NCBI GenBank assembly: GCA_003427395.1
Contig: BFEA01000106.1
Location: 2,768,576 to 2,832,575 of the forward strand
Direction of reading: 5' to 3'
Length of the DNA stretch: 64,000 nt
DNA from: Chara braunii
Taxonomy: Eukaryota > Streptophyta > Charophyceae > Charales > Characeae
The position numbers and the translations under genes were made by a program. The notes beneath the pieces were generated by a model. It had not been told where the DNA came from. It worked only from the letters and a program-made list of their open reading frames with translations, and made no database searches. Positions 10,531-19,893 of this stretch are shown here, one piece after another (positions within the stretch are counted from its first letter, which is position 1; every line of letters begins with the position of its first letter).

Positions 10531-11557
10531 TATCTGAGGGCGCATCCCGTTTGTATTGATTAGAAAGTGTGTGAGCGTGCACTTTGTGGGCACACGTTAG
10601 CCCGACCAAGTCTGGGTCGAGAAAGACTATGAGACGTCGGTGGGACGAAGGAGTGCCACGCTAGGAACTCTGGGGAGGTCGCAACGTCGCCCGCACAAGC
10701 AAGGTCTCGAACGACATAATGTGACCTAGTGGGATTATGACTAAAGGGAAGCGCCGCCCGACTTACTGAAAGCCGACAGCTTGGGATCACACCGTATCAG
10801 GTTCGTAGACACCAAGTTGACCTGGCATTACCGATGGGAGGAGCCGCCACTGAAACCAAGAAGGAGCGGCACAGACAGAGCACGAGCCGGGGGTTCCTGG
10901 GCAATGGTATCGGAGGCGGGCTATGAGAGGCTCGACACACCGCCATGCCGCGGTGGAGCGGGCGTGCGTGGTGGCCCGCGCGGAGCTCTGCCCAAGGCAG
11001 CCGAGGGCAGCATTACAAGGCCTGAGGAGCAGGCAATGAGTTAAACTGATGGACTATAGTACGCTGCTGCAGGCCGGCCCAGCAGAAGCTACTCCTCATA
11101 ATGATTTAGCGTGTAGCTATGCCAAGCTGGGGCTTAGCCCTATAGGTTATGTCCTTGAGTTCTCACCAGGCAGATCTTGGGATGAAGGCCAGAGCGGAGC
11201 AGTGGAGGAATGTAGGCAGGCTAGGGCTCCTGTGGGACTACCCCCTTAATTTTTTTGCAGGGGAGTCCGATGGTGGGCCCACAAGGCAGGGCCGAGGACC
11301 CAGCACCAACGGCCCCCCACCCGGTTTTTATTTTTATTTTATTTTTAAGTGCCTAAGATTTTCATTTTTATTATTATTATCATTTTTTATTTTTCCTAAT
11401 TTTTATAACTTTTCTTTATGGTCCAGTGTCGGGACCTGCAGAACAGCCCAGCGGCATCATTTAGTGGATACACCACTGAACTGATTGGGATACAGCACTG
11501 AGTCCGAGACCGCCAAGGCAGCCGACCCGTAGATCCTGGGTCCCTGCACAAGGTACA
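10531..11557 (+). repeat. GC-rich leader of large repeat, copy 2
   Basis: Leader of the second large unit, comparable with 2,331-3,130 of the first over the block around 11,120-11,290. No recognised gene. 11,325-11,420 is T/A-rich. Confidence 0.45.
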
Positions 11558-11640
11558 GTCCTTCGGGACATCCGTTAAAATTGGGACTGATACGGAGAAG
11601 ATTAGCATGGCCCCGGCGCAAGGCTGAACTGCATAAAAAG
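11558..11640 (+). ncRNA. U6 snRNA-like copy (5 of 5), plant-type 5' end
   Basis: GTCCTTCGGGACATCCG forms the plant-style 5' stem-loop. It is followed by TTAAAATTGGGACTGATACG, GAGAAGATTAGCATGGCCCC, GGCGCAAGGCTGA and GCATAAAA. This is the best U6 match in the window. Differences fall at the ACAGAGA box (ACGGAGA) and in the 3' part. No TATA box or upstream sequence element is visible at normal spacing and no terminal T run follows, so I read it as a pseudogene or a co-opted piece of the repeat. Confidence 0.75.
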
Positions 11641-12002
11641 AGAGAGCCACCTCTCTTCGAGGTTGCTAATTGTGAGTGCCTTCCGAGAGGAGAAGGCAGC
11701 ACGGATCTAATACAGTAGAACGGGAGGGGAACGAACCTGGGCGGGTTTTCACACCAGGTGCGTTCAGAGTTGGGAATGGCGGAGAGACGGATCTGGGTAT
11801 AGGGACGGAAGACTAATCACACTGGCCAGTTGCTGTTCCCTCTGAAGGTTGTGGTAGGATAGCCTGAGCTGTTGTACCGATCCGCTGCGCTGACGAGGGA
11901 GCTACGGGCTGGTGGGCTGCACTAACCTGTGAAGAAGAGCAAACGAGGAGAGGCGCTAGGGAGATAAGGCAGACAGCGGGGGCGAAGGAGTGGGGGCATC
12001 GG

Positions 12003-12045
12003 ACCGGAGAGGAGATGGAGATGGAGATGGAGATGGAGAGAGAGG
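12003..12045. repeat. GGAGAT hexanucleotide repeat
   Basis: Short tandem GGAGAT repeat upstream of a GA tract. Confidence 0.85.
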
Positions 12046-12176
12046 TAGGAGGGTGGTGAGCCACGGTGAGGTGACGGGCTAGAGGGGGCGAGGCTGATAG
12101 CAGCAGCATGGCGGCAGTGAAGTGCGGCCAGTGGCTGAAAGTGAATGCACCTGGTCACGATTATGCGCCAGGTACC

Positions 12177-12241
<65 letters not shown>
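12177..12241. repeat. GA microsatellite
   Basis: About 65 bp of GA with a few GG interruptions. The Arg/Glu-repeat frames across it are artefacts of the repeat. Confidence 0.95.
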
Positions 12242-12244
<3 letters not shown>

Positions 12245-12632
12245 GGACGCGACAAAGAGAACCTGGGCGCTGTTTGCGCCAGGTACTGTCGGAAGAAAGC
12301 ACGCGGAGGTGGCGATGGGGAGGAGAGCTTGGAGGGAAAATTGAACAGTTCGGTCGTTTCTCGACCGATTCTTGTGAACTAAGATACGTTTCTGAGGTTT
12401 CGATGGCAGGCGAATCCAATGGTGAAGCCGGATTTTGAAGGTGGTGGGTGTTTTTTTTGCTATGGGGGTTAGGTGCTGCGTGCGAGGTCTACCTTCCCAG
12501 CTTTCGGGGCAGATTCATTCTCGCTGTTGCACATATTCTTTTGCGCATGAAGAGGCGGGCTGCAGATTCATGTCGTCGTGCTGAGCAGGTGCCTATCATA
12601 TCAGGTGTGGAGACGCTGTTCTGGTTTGTGTT

Positions 12633-12823
12633 TTTTTTACCTCGTTGCCTACCGCCCACCATCTCACCAGCGGGGGTCTCCTCCCTAGCAGCCGTGGCAG
12701 GTTGGTTCCTCGTGATAGTCGGGGGCANTTTTTTACCTCGTTGCCTACCGCCCACCATCTCACCAGCGGGGGTCTCCTCCCTAGCAGCCGTGGCAGGTTG
12801 GTTCCTCGTGATAGTCGGGGGCA
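12633..12823. other. unmerged contig ends around single N (95-bp duplicate)
   Basis: Bases 12,633-12,727 and 12,729-12,823 are identical, separated only by the N at 12,728. This is most simply an unmerged contig overlap rather than genomic duplication. Confidence 0.85.
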
Positions 12824-13130
12824 TCTCCCCCAAGATAGTGGCTCTGCCGTGAAGGTTGCCTTCGCTATGGGACCTAACATCAAAGGTGTTTTTTCTCAGT
12901 CACAGCAATGTGGTGTTGCGCCCTCGGCCTTTGCATGCTCACCTAGCTGAGAGTTAGAGGGTAGGAACGTGGCCGAGAAGTCGGACAGGTGCATTGGATA
13001 AGAGAGAAGAGACACGGGGCTGGAGCGGGAGTGAATGTAGCTTCCCCGGTTCTAGGGAAGGTTCGGGTGCATCGAGCCAAGCCTCGGGGGCAGCTAGCGG
13101 CAGGGGTAAGAGTAGCAACAGACTTCTTCC

Positions 13131-13195
13131 CTCTTTTTTTTTTTTTTTTTTTCTTTTTTTTTCTTTTTTTCTTTTTTTTCTTCTTTCTTTTCTTT
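13131..13195. repeat. T-rich tract
   Basis: About 60 bp of T with scattered C. Phe-rich frames here are not genes. Confidence 0.95.
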
Positions 13196-14915
13196 TCGGG
13201 GTCCGTATTTTCCCAAGTACTAAGACCAGGTTTGATCTCGTTTTTTGCACAGTTGGTGAGTAGTGGAGCGGCGCTCAGTTACACCATACGGTCGTCCGCC
13301 ATTACGAGCCTTGTCTTCACTCTGGTTATGCTCATCTCTGTGGTCGTGCGCATCTCTGTGGTCGTGTCCATTGGTCAGATGACCATCTTGCCGTCATGGC
13401 TGCATTCCCAGCTGCGTTGGCAATCATAGCCACCTCCGTTCTCTTGGGGCCAGCTTCCACCTCACTAAGATCCTAGGTGTAGCGTGAACTTGGTTAGGGG
13501 GGCTGGGTACGTGCGTTAGGTAGGACCGAGTGCGGACAGGCCAGGCTAAGAAGTGGTGGGGAATCTGACAGGGGTCATCATACTGTGCTGGCTCATTGAC
13601 AAGCCGTAGAGAAAATATTGCACCCCCTCAGTGGGCTGTATTAGACTGACGAGTTTTTTTTTTCTCTCTTTAGCCGTATGCACCCGAACGGTGGAAGTAC
13701 AGATCCACCCCCCCCATTGTTAGGCAAGAATAGTGCAACCAGGATAACAACCCAATAGCGACTTAGCTGCTGACTTCCACGCTGGGTTGAGGCACTGTTA
13801 AGATCAGGGTCAGGGTCATTGTAACACTGAAGGACTGCCGTGGGGCACTTCTGGTAACCGGCGGCCGCTGCGTCGAGTTGCTGTGTTTTTTTTCCTTTGA
13901 AGGGCTGTCTGAGTGTTGAGGTGGCAAAGAATCTTTTTTTTGAACTATTTGGTTCCTGTCAATAGCAGTTGTCTCCTGTGGTAGTGGCGCTTGCTACAGC
14001 CCCGGTGCAGTTATGCTGAGAGTACTATTGAGCCTTATGGATTTGTGGTGCTGTACTCCCGTTGCTTGCTAAGACCTGACCAGGCTGTGGACCGTACAGG
14101 TGCGAGAGTGTTTGTGGAGCCGGCATTGCGAACAGATTACCACTGCAGGTTGTCGACTGCTGATTGACCACGGATGGCAGCTGCAGCTCACTGCGGCGCA
14201 CTATTGCGTAGTGCTGCTGCTACTGGTGGCGGCTGCTGCTGCGGGGGAGGGCCTGCCGCTGTGTGTTGGTGGGGTGCTGCCACAGTGAACAGGCTGCGTT
14301 CTACTGCTGCTTCTACTGGTTACTATAGGCAGAGGAAAGTTGCTGCTGTGGTCAAGGCAGATATTATTGACGGGCTGAGCTACCACTATACACTGTGCCA
14401 AGTGCTGGTGCGGTGCGGTGCGGGGCGCAGGCTGAGCGCTGTGCTGTGCTGGGTAATAGCGGGAGTGCTGCTGTGGCTATGGAGGACGCTGTTCCCGACC
14501 AGGCATCACTACTAAGCCGGTGTTGTTCCTTGCAGCGCCCTGCTGTAGAGCGGGTCGCGGGTCGTTACCAAGGGTTACTGTGGTGCTGAGGGCTGCCCCT
14601 CGCAGTGCGCTACGGCGGTATACCCTACTATCCCTCCTGGCGGTGGTATCACTGCTGCTGGACCGAACTGTCGCAGCNCACAGATCCTGCGCTGATAGAC
14701 ATCTGAGGAGTTGCTGCAGGGCATCTTGCTGTGCCCTCCATACCCTGCATTGATAGCTTCCACTGTGTACTTCGCTGTGCATTAGCTGCGCACGGCTGGG
14801 GGCTCAGGAGAGCGAACAGGCCCTGCACGGGGGCCATGGCTGGGATTTGGAGACATGTCTNGAGACTCGTGCATNGCAGTCCGNCCTAGGTTCTGATTGA
14901 CGCTGCTGCNTTATT
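13196..14915 (+). other. B segment of large repeat in U2, no gene recognised
   Basis: Includes a CTG/GCTGCT-rich stretch (about 13,990-14,760) that resembles 5,300-5,900 in composition and position relative to the C segment. Several isolated Ns. Open frames here (for example 14,174-14,515) are Ala/Gly-rich readings of the CTG repeats. Confidence 0.4.
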
Positions 14916-15137
14916 GGCCGCCATTGCGGGACCCTCAGGCGNATCAAGATAACAAGACCCTCTCACAGTAAGTTGAGTGCACCNCTCTTGGATCCTGAGA
15001 GTCTGAACCTTTCTCCATCTACCCTTCTTACTCTCAGTCTAGTCTTTGGCTACNAGAGGAAGGCGGCAGGCGGGATTGCAACCCGTAGGTCCGCGCCAAN
15101 GCCTCTGTGGGAGGTTGCCCCACCGATTGCGGGAGCT

Positions 15138-15169
15138 NTGCCGGAGCCCAGGCGGNGTTCTGGNGGCAG
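15138..15169 (+). ncRNA. covarying 32-nt hairpin, U2 copy
   Basis: NTGCC/GGCAG outer stem; GGAGCC with NGTTCT inner stem (two G-U pairs); loop CAGGCGG. Three bases are N, so two pairs cannot be read. Confidence 0.55.
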
Positions 15170-15402
15170 GGAACTTCAGGTATAATCTCGTTAACCCGTG
15201 TGATCCCCTCCCTTACTTATTATCCCCTGGGTATCTGAATAATTATGGAAGGTTATTACTTTTCTATTTTGTTATGTATGTCAGGACATGCACTGTGAAA
15301 GGCTAAATGAACAGATATGTATGAAAGTTCAGATAACTTGAGTGGTTTCAGACAGAATGAACTGGGGGAAAGTGGGCTGAAGGAGTATTGCATGCGTTTG
15401 AC

Positions 15403-15972
15403 NNNNNNNNNNNNNNNNNNNNNNNNNNNNNNNNNNNNNNNNNNNNNNNNNNNNNNNNNNNNNNNNNNNNNNNNNNNNNNNNNNNNNNNNNNNNNNNNNN
15501 NNNNNNNNNNNNNNNNNNNNNNNNNNNNNNNNNNNNNNNNNNNNNNNNNNNNNNNNNNNNNNNNNNNNNNNNNNNNNNNNNNNNNNNNNNNNNNNNNNNN
15601 NNNNNNNNNNNNNNNNNNNNNNNNNNNNNNNNNNNNNNNNNNNNNNNNNNNNNNNNNNNNNNNNNNNNNNNNNNNNNNNNNNNNNNNNNNNNNNNNNNNN
15701 NNNNNNNNNNNNNNNNNNNNNNNNNNNNNNNNNNNNNNNNNNNNNNNNNNNNNNNNNNNNNNNNNNNNNNNNNNNNNNNNNNNNNNNNNNNNNNNNNNNN
15801 NNNNNNNNNNNNNNNNNNNNNNNNNNNNNNNNNNNNNNNNNNNNNNNNNNNNNNNNNNNNNNNNNNNNNNNNNNNNNNNNNNNNNNNNNNNNNNNNNNNN
15901 NNNNNNNNNNNNNNNNNNNNNNNNNNNNNNNNNNNNNNNNNNNNNNNNNNNNNNNNNNNNNNNNNNNNNNNN
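15403..15972. other. assembly gap (570 N)
   Basis: Run of N inside unit U2, between the 32-nt hairpin and the TAAGTT array. Frames reported across it are meaningless. Confidence 1.
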
Positions 15973-16094
15973 CTTCTAAACACAAGGCAGGGTTGGATGT
16001 CTCCCTAAGTTGGGTAGGTCTGACTATCTGCCTAATAAGAGAGAAACACATATAGTTTGTGTAAGTATCAATGGTTGGTCTCATATGATTGTCG

Positions 16095-16740
16095 TTGCGG
16101 AGGCTAAGCGCACCCTTAAGTTAGGGCGGCTTAGTCATACGTCGTTGTACTTGTTCAGACAGATTCTGTCTTATGTAACTATAACTGTTTAAGCCAGTCA
16201 GCCGTACCCTTAAGTTAGGGCGGCCTGGTGATAGGCTCTTGTCGTTGATGTGATGTAGGTTGGACGTACCCTTAAGTTAGGGCGGTTTGACCATTCGTCG
16301 TTTACGCTTGTTCTGTAGGTTGGACGTACCCTTAAGTTAGGGCGGTCTGACCATTCGTCGTTCGTGCTTGTTCTAGGCAGGTTAGGCACACCCCTAAGTT
16401 GGGCCGGTCTGACCATTCGTCGTTCGTGCTTGTTCTAGGCAGGTTAGGCACACCCCTAAGTTGGGGCAGTCTAATCCTATGCCCTATGTAACTTTTTGTA
16501 AAGTTGGCTAGGCATACCCTTAAGTTAGGGCAGTCTAGCTCTACGCTTCATGTCGTCGGTTCAAGCAGAAGCCAGGCGTACCCTTAAGTTAGGGCGGTCT
16601 GGTTATATGCTTTATGACTAGAGTTTATCTGGAGTTGGGCATACCCTTAAGTTAGGGCAGTCCAGTTGTGCGTACCTTTACTTGTTTACTTAGGCAGGTT
16701 GGACATACCCTTAAGTTAGGGCCTTGTCTGACCCTATGCC
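16095..16740 (+). repeat. TAAGTT stem-loop array, U2
   Basis: About eleven repeats with core GTACCCTTAAGTTAGGGCG (19 nt). Outer arms vary but pair: GGCTAAGC 16,102-16,109 with GCTTAGTC 16,129-16,136; then GGTTGGAC/GTTTGACC, GGTTGGAC/GTCTGACC and AGCCAGGC/GTCTGGTT. Inside the core, CCCT and AGGG close the same TAAGTT hexaloop found in U1. Confidence 0.8.
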
Positions 16741-17094
16741 ATAATTGAGGGGGTTATTGAAAGAGAGACAACTGAGTGATTTAACGAACTACCTGGGCAA
16801 ATGTATGTGAGACTGTGAGAGATGCATGCTCATGTATGATTGTAGGGTCTCACTTGGGGCGTCTTTTCGATAGGTTAGTTGCTTTAGATGCTCGCCAAGT
16901 GCTGGAGCCATAGGTAGGTCAGGTGGATGTTGGGAGGNAAAACTTGGGATGAGGATAGGACTGGCCCTGCTAGGGGTTAGGCACAATGCTAGCCCACGGT
17001 CTCATCTAGAGGTCGTGTTGGCTGTCATTGAGTCAGGATCATCAAGCAGGTGTCAGAAGTTAGTCCCAAGTATAGTTGCTTTGTCTTTCTGCTT

Positions 17095-17260
17095 TTTCAG
17101 CTTCGTATAAATCTTCGCAGCCTCCTGTTCCTACGGGAAGCGCTGCCAAAATTTCTACGAATCTGGAAGAGTTGGTCATTTTTGGGCTCATAGGATTTCT
17201 GAGAAGACACTTTTCCTACAGGAAGCGCTGCCGAAATTTCGTAGAATTTAGGGAGTTAGA
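17095..17260 (+). repeat. GCGCTGCC stem-loop array, U2
   Basis: Two units with GGGAAGCGCTGCCAAAATTT and AGGAAGCGCTGCCGAAATTT. The second has an upstream TTCCT that pairs with AGGAA. Confidence 0.65.
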
Positions 17261-17481
17261 ATATTTTGCATCTGGGAGCTACCTAACAGATCCAGCCTGA
17301 TTAGAGGAGATACTCAGTAACTTGGTACTAGTAGAGGAGCTAGGATGTGACTAGGGGAATGTTCTCCCCTTGGCACAGGTATAAGTAGTACTTTCCTCTG
17401 GCCTGTACTATGATGCAGGTTGCCGTGTTATCATCTGAAGGCTTGATCTAATCAAGCTATTTCGTTTAAAGGATTACTCTT

Positions 17482-17501
17482 CTGTTATCGCTGATAACAG
17501 G
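17482..17501. repeat. GTTATCA odd palindrome, U2 copy
   Basis: CTGTTATCGCTGATAACAGG, nearly self-complementary, followed by TCGGTTGCCGATCCGTCGG as in U1. Confidence 0.7.
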
Positions 17502-18544
17502 TCGGTTGCCGATCCGTCGGTCTACGACTCAACCCAAATTCACCCTCGATGCTCAACCTAAAAAGACTCTAGCCCTGGTGATTTTATCTGTTTTGTTAAG
17601 GTTTCACCCAGACTTTTATTGAATGGCCATTTAACAGAGGTACTGAGTACTTAATTATGGTTGGTTGGCTGGAGGCTGGGGCTTGCATGGCTAAAGCAAG
17701 GGGTATGAGTGGAGAGGTTGGTTGGAGTTGACCCCGTGTAGCATGTGGATCTTTGTTTGATATCATGGTGTGATTGCCGGTATGCATGAAAGAATCTCGA
17801 TTGATTCATGTTGAGTGGTATTGCGTGGATTCAGATGGACAGACCACACAACTGTCGTGAGAGTGAACTACCCCACAACCTTTGTGTTTGAGTGAGATTG
17901 TGCTATCCCCGTTCGGCTGAGGTGATAATCCAAGTAGACATTCGGGTAAACCCCCACAGGGCTAAACCCGACGGTGTCCTTTCTGATAATACTAAAAGTA
18001 TTTGTATCCTTTCCTTGTTAGGGTTTATTTTGGTGGAACGATAAAATTCCGGGCGGAAGGGTTAGTGTGTCGCCAGTGATGCGCCAGACAACTCACCACC
18101 GCTCCAAATTCCTTCCTGCCCTAGGGGCCGTCTTACCCCGCACCCTTTGGGGCACCTCAGGGTGCAGAAGACGGAAAGACCCTCAGGCCGGTTTTGCGCC
18201 CGCTAAAGGGTTACCTCCCCTTAGCGCGCACTTCAGCCAACGCCTGAGCGTCGGAAGTAACCCCATGGCTCCGAAGAGGCCATTTGGGTATGGGCACCAC
18301 ATAATGCGCCGTCACTGCAGATACTCACATAGAGCCGCATATTGAATTGGTACATGTGGGTACTGCGTCCGCGTGCTCTTATACTAAATCCTCGCGCGCA
18401 ACACTCGCCGATCCTTGTACTAAGAGTTATGGGTCAGATACTGAAGGGACTAGGAGTTGTTGTGTTGTGGCGTTGTTTGTGGTGTTTGTTTCGTGTGGGG
18501 TTCCAAGTGTTATGGGTGAGTAAGCGTGAGTGTCGTGGTGTAAC

Positions 18545-19192
18545 GCGTGGGTATGTAGTGCGTCCTAGTCGACCGACGTCGAGTTGCGTTTGGGACTTCA
18601 GCCCCCCAGTACGGCGACTCGCGTACGGGTTCGATTTTTGGGCGTTCGGCCACGCGTAACCCCCTATGTTACAGCGAATGGGAAACGCACTCGGCTGGGC
18701 CACCTCTGCAATTGCATACGAAAAACTTTCGCATGTGGTTCAGTAGCTCGACAGGGATACGCCCACCTAAGGGATGGTGACAGCTCCCGCATGTGGAGGT
18801 AAGCGGTGCCTCGCGTGACTCTGTCCTGTCGTAGGGGCTCGCGAGAGGTACGGCTGGCGCACTCGGCCGGAGCGGCAAACGCTCTCCGCGACAAGTCCTG
18901 CATAATCCTGCGTGACGCGGCCGGGAGGGTCTCCGTGCGGGACCGATGCGCTCGACAACGCCCACCGAAGGGAGGTGACAACTCCCGTAAGGTGGAGGTA
19001 AGTTGTGCCTCGCGTAGGCCCTATCCTGTCGTAGGGGCTCGCGAGAGGTATGGCTGGCTCACTCGGTCGGAGCGACCTAAGGAAGCTCCATTTGTGTGTT
19101 TGCGGCAAGGTTGGTCCAACTCCTGCGTGATGCGGCCGAGAGGGTCCCGCGCTGCCGCGTGTGGTGCCGGACCGATGCGCTCGAGATCGTGG
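18545..19192 (+). repeat. E-end segment of U2 with tandem sub-repeat
   Basis: CGTCCTAGTCGACCGACG at about 18,562, A-box-like CAGTAGCTCGACAGGG at about 18,744, then two tandem sub-repeats of about 205 bp (about 18,755-18,957 and 18,958-19,175). Each contains CGCCCACC, GTCGTAGGGGCTCGCGAGAG and a CTCGG...GGAGCG stretch. Confidence 0.65.
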
Positions 19193-19350
19193 TGAGCAGC
19201 GATCCTATAAAGGGTGAGGTAAATAAGCCTTTGGCTACCTGGGCATGAGCAACCTCACCACGTTGTTTGTTGGCGAGTTAAAAAGAGGACTGAGCGGCAG
19301 TGTGAGCGTGAGGCAATCCGTCTGCGTGTGCGGGCATTGAGTGTTAAGCC

Positions 19351-19893
19351 ATGACTATTTCGGAAGTTCGTGGCCTGGCAACGTATATTGTTTGTTCAAG
19401 GGGGCTCACCATGATGCAGAGCAATGTGCTATATGGCTATAGGCCAAGGTACCTCCAGTTCCTCTGGAGGTGGGAGCGAATATCTGGAGACGGGTCTGTG
19501 GTGACGACCATCCTGGATTACAGTCGTTGCAATCAGGAGGCCAGGCTGAAAATAAACATGGAAGGGGGGTTGGAAGAAGAAATGAGAGCAGATCAGGCGT
19601 TGCAGGCGGCCATCACGGAGACAAAGGACCGTGTCGAGAGAAGGTGTAGGCGAGACGGGGTCACAAACGAAATCAAGGTGACAGTCTCGTACTTGGAGGG
19701 AGGGACTTCAGCGGATACGGCAAAGAGGGAGCAAAGTCACTTGGACTGCGACAAAGGGGCTGAGAGTGAGGTGAGCGATATGAATGCGGAGACCCAGTCC
19801 TGGCATGGGTTGGACCGGTGGTGGAGGGACCACCCGCCAACTGAGCCTGTGGAGAGTGGTCCAGAGGCGAACTCACTAAGAAGAAGCGACTAA
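19351..19893 (+). CDS. unrecognised 180-codon ORF
   Basis: Longest gap-free ATG-initiated frame in the window, lying just downstream of U2. The protein starts MTISEVRGLATYIV. It is hydrophilic and rich in Glu, Arg, Asp and Thr after residue 60, with a helix-prone charged region around residues 70-100. No signal peptide, membrane span, zinc knuckle or catalytic motif is visible. The sequence after the stop stays charged in other frames up to about 20,290, which could be a frameshifted continuation. A decayed gag-type transposon ORF would fit, but nothing specific supports it. Confidence 0.3.
   Translation: MTISEVRGLATYIVCSRGLTMMQSNVLYGYRPRYLQFLWRWERISGDGSVVTTILDYSRCNQEARLKINMEGGLEEEMRADQALQAAITETKDRVERRCRRDGVTNEIKVTVSYLEGGTSADTAKREQSHLDCDKGAESEVSDMNAETQSWHGLDRWWRDHPPTEPVESGPEANSLRRSD

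Larger units (their letters stand above)
14916..19192 (+). repeat. stem-loop-array unit U2 (with assembly gap)
   Basis: Same order as U1: C segment (14,916-15,137), 32-nt hairpin (15,138-15,169), gap (15,403-15,972), TAAGTT array (16,095-16,740), GCGCTGCC array (17,095-17,260), GTTATCA palindrome (17,482-17,501), then an E segment that, unlike U1, runs through the A-box-like sequence (about 18,736) to 19,192. Confidence 0.75.

Noticed and set aside
12108-12438. Arg-Glu repeat proteins of 78-97 codons
   Set aside because: Three frames of the same GA microsatellite are all open, which is expected from the repeat.
12989-13429. 146-codon frame with a poly-Phe stretch as a membrane protein
   Set aside because: Hydrophobic part is the poly-T tract; the rest has no conserved feature.
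15317-16084. Frames of 200-250 codons across N
   Set aside because: They consist almost wholly of the assembly gap.
16095-16740. TTAGGG/CCCTTAA runs as interstitial telomere repeats
   Set aside because: TTAGGG occurs once per unit as part of the CCCT-TAAGTT-AGGG hairpin core and is never tandem.
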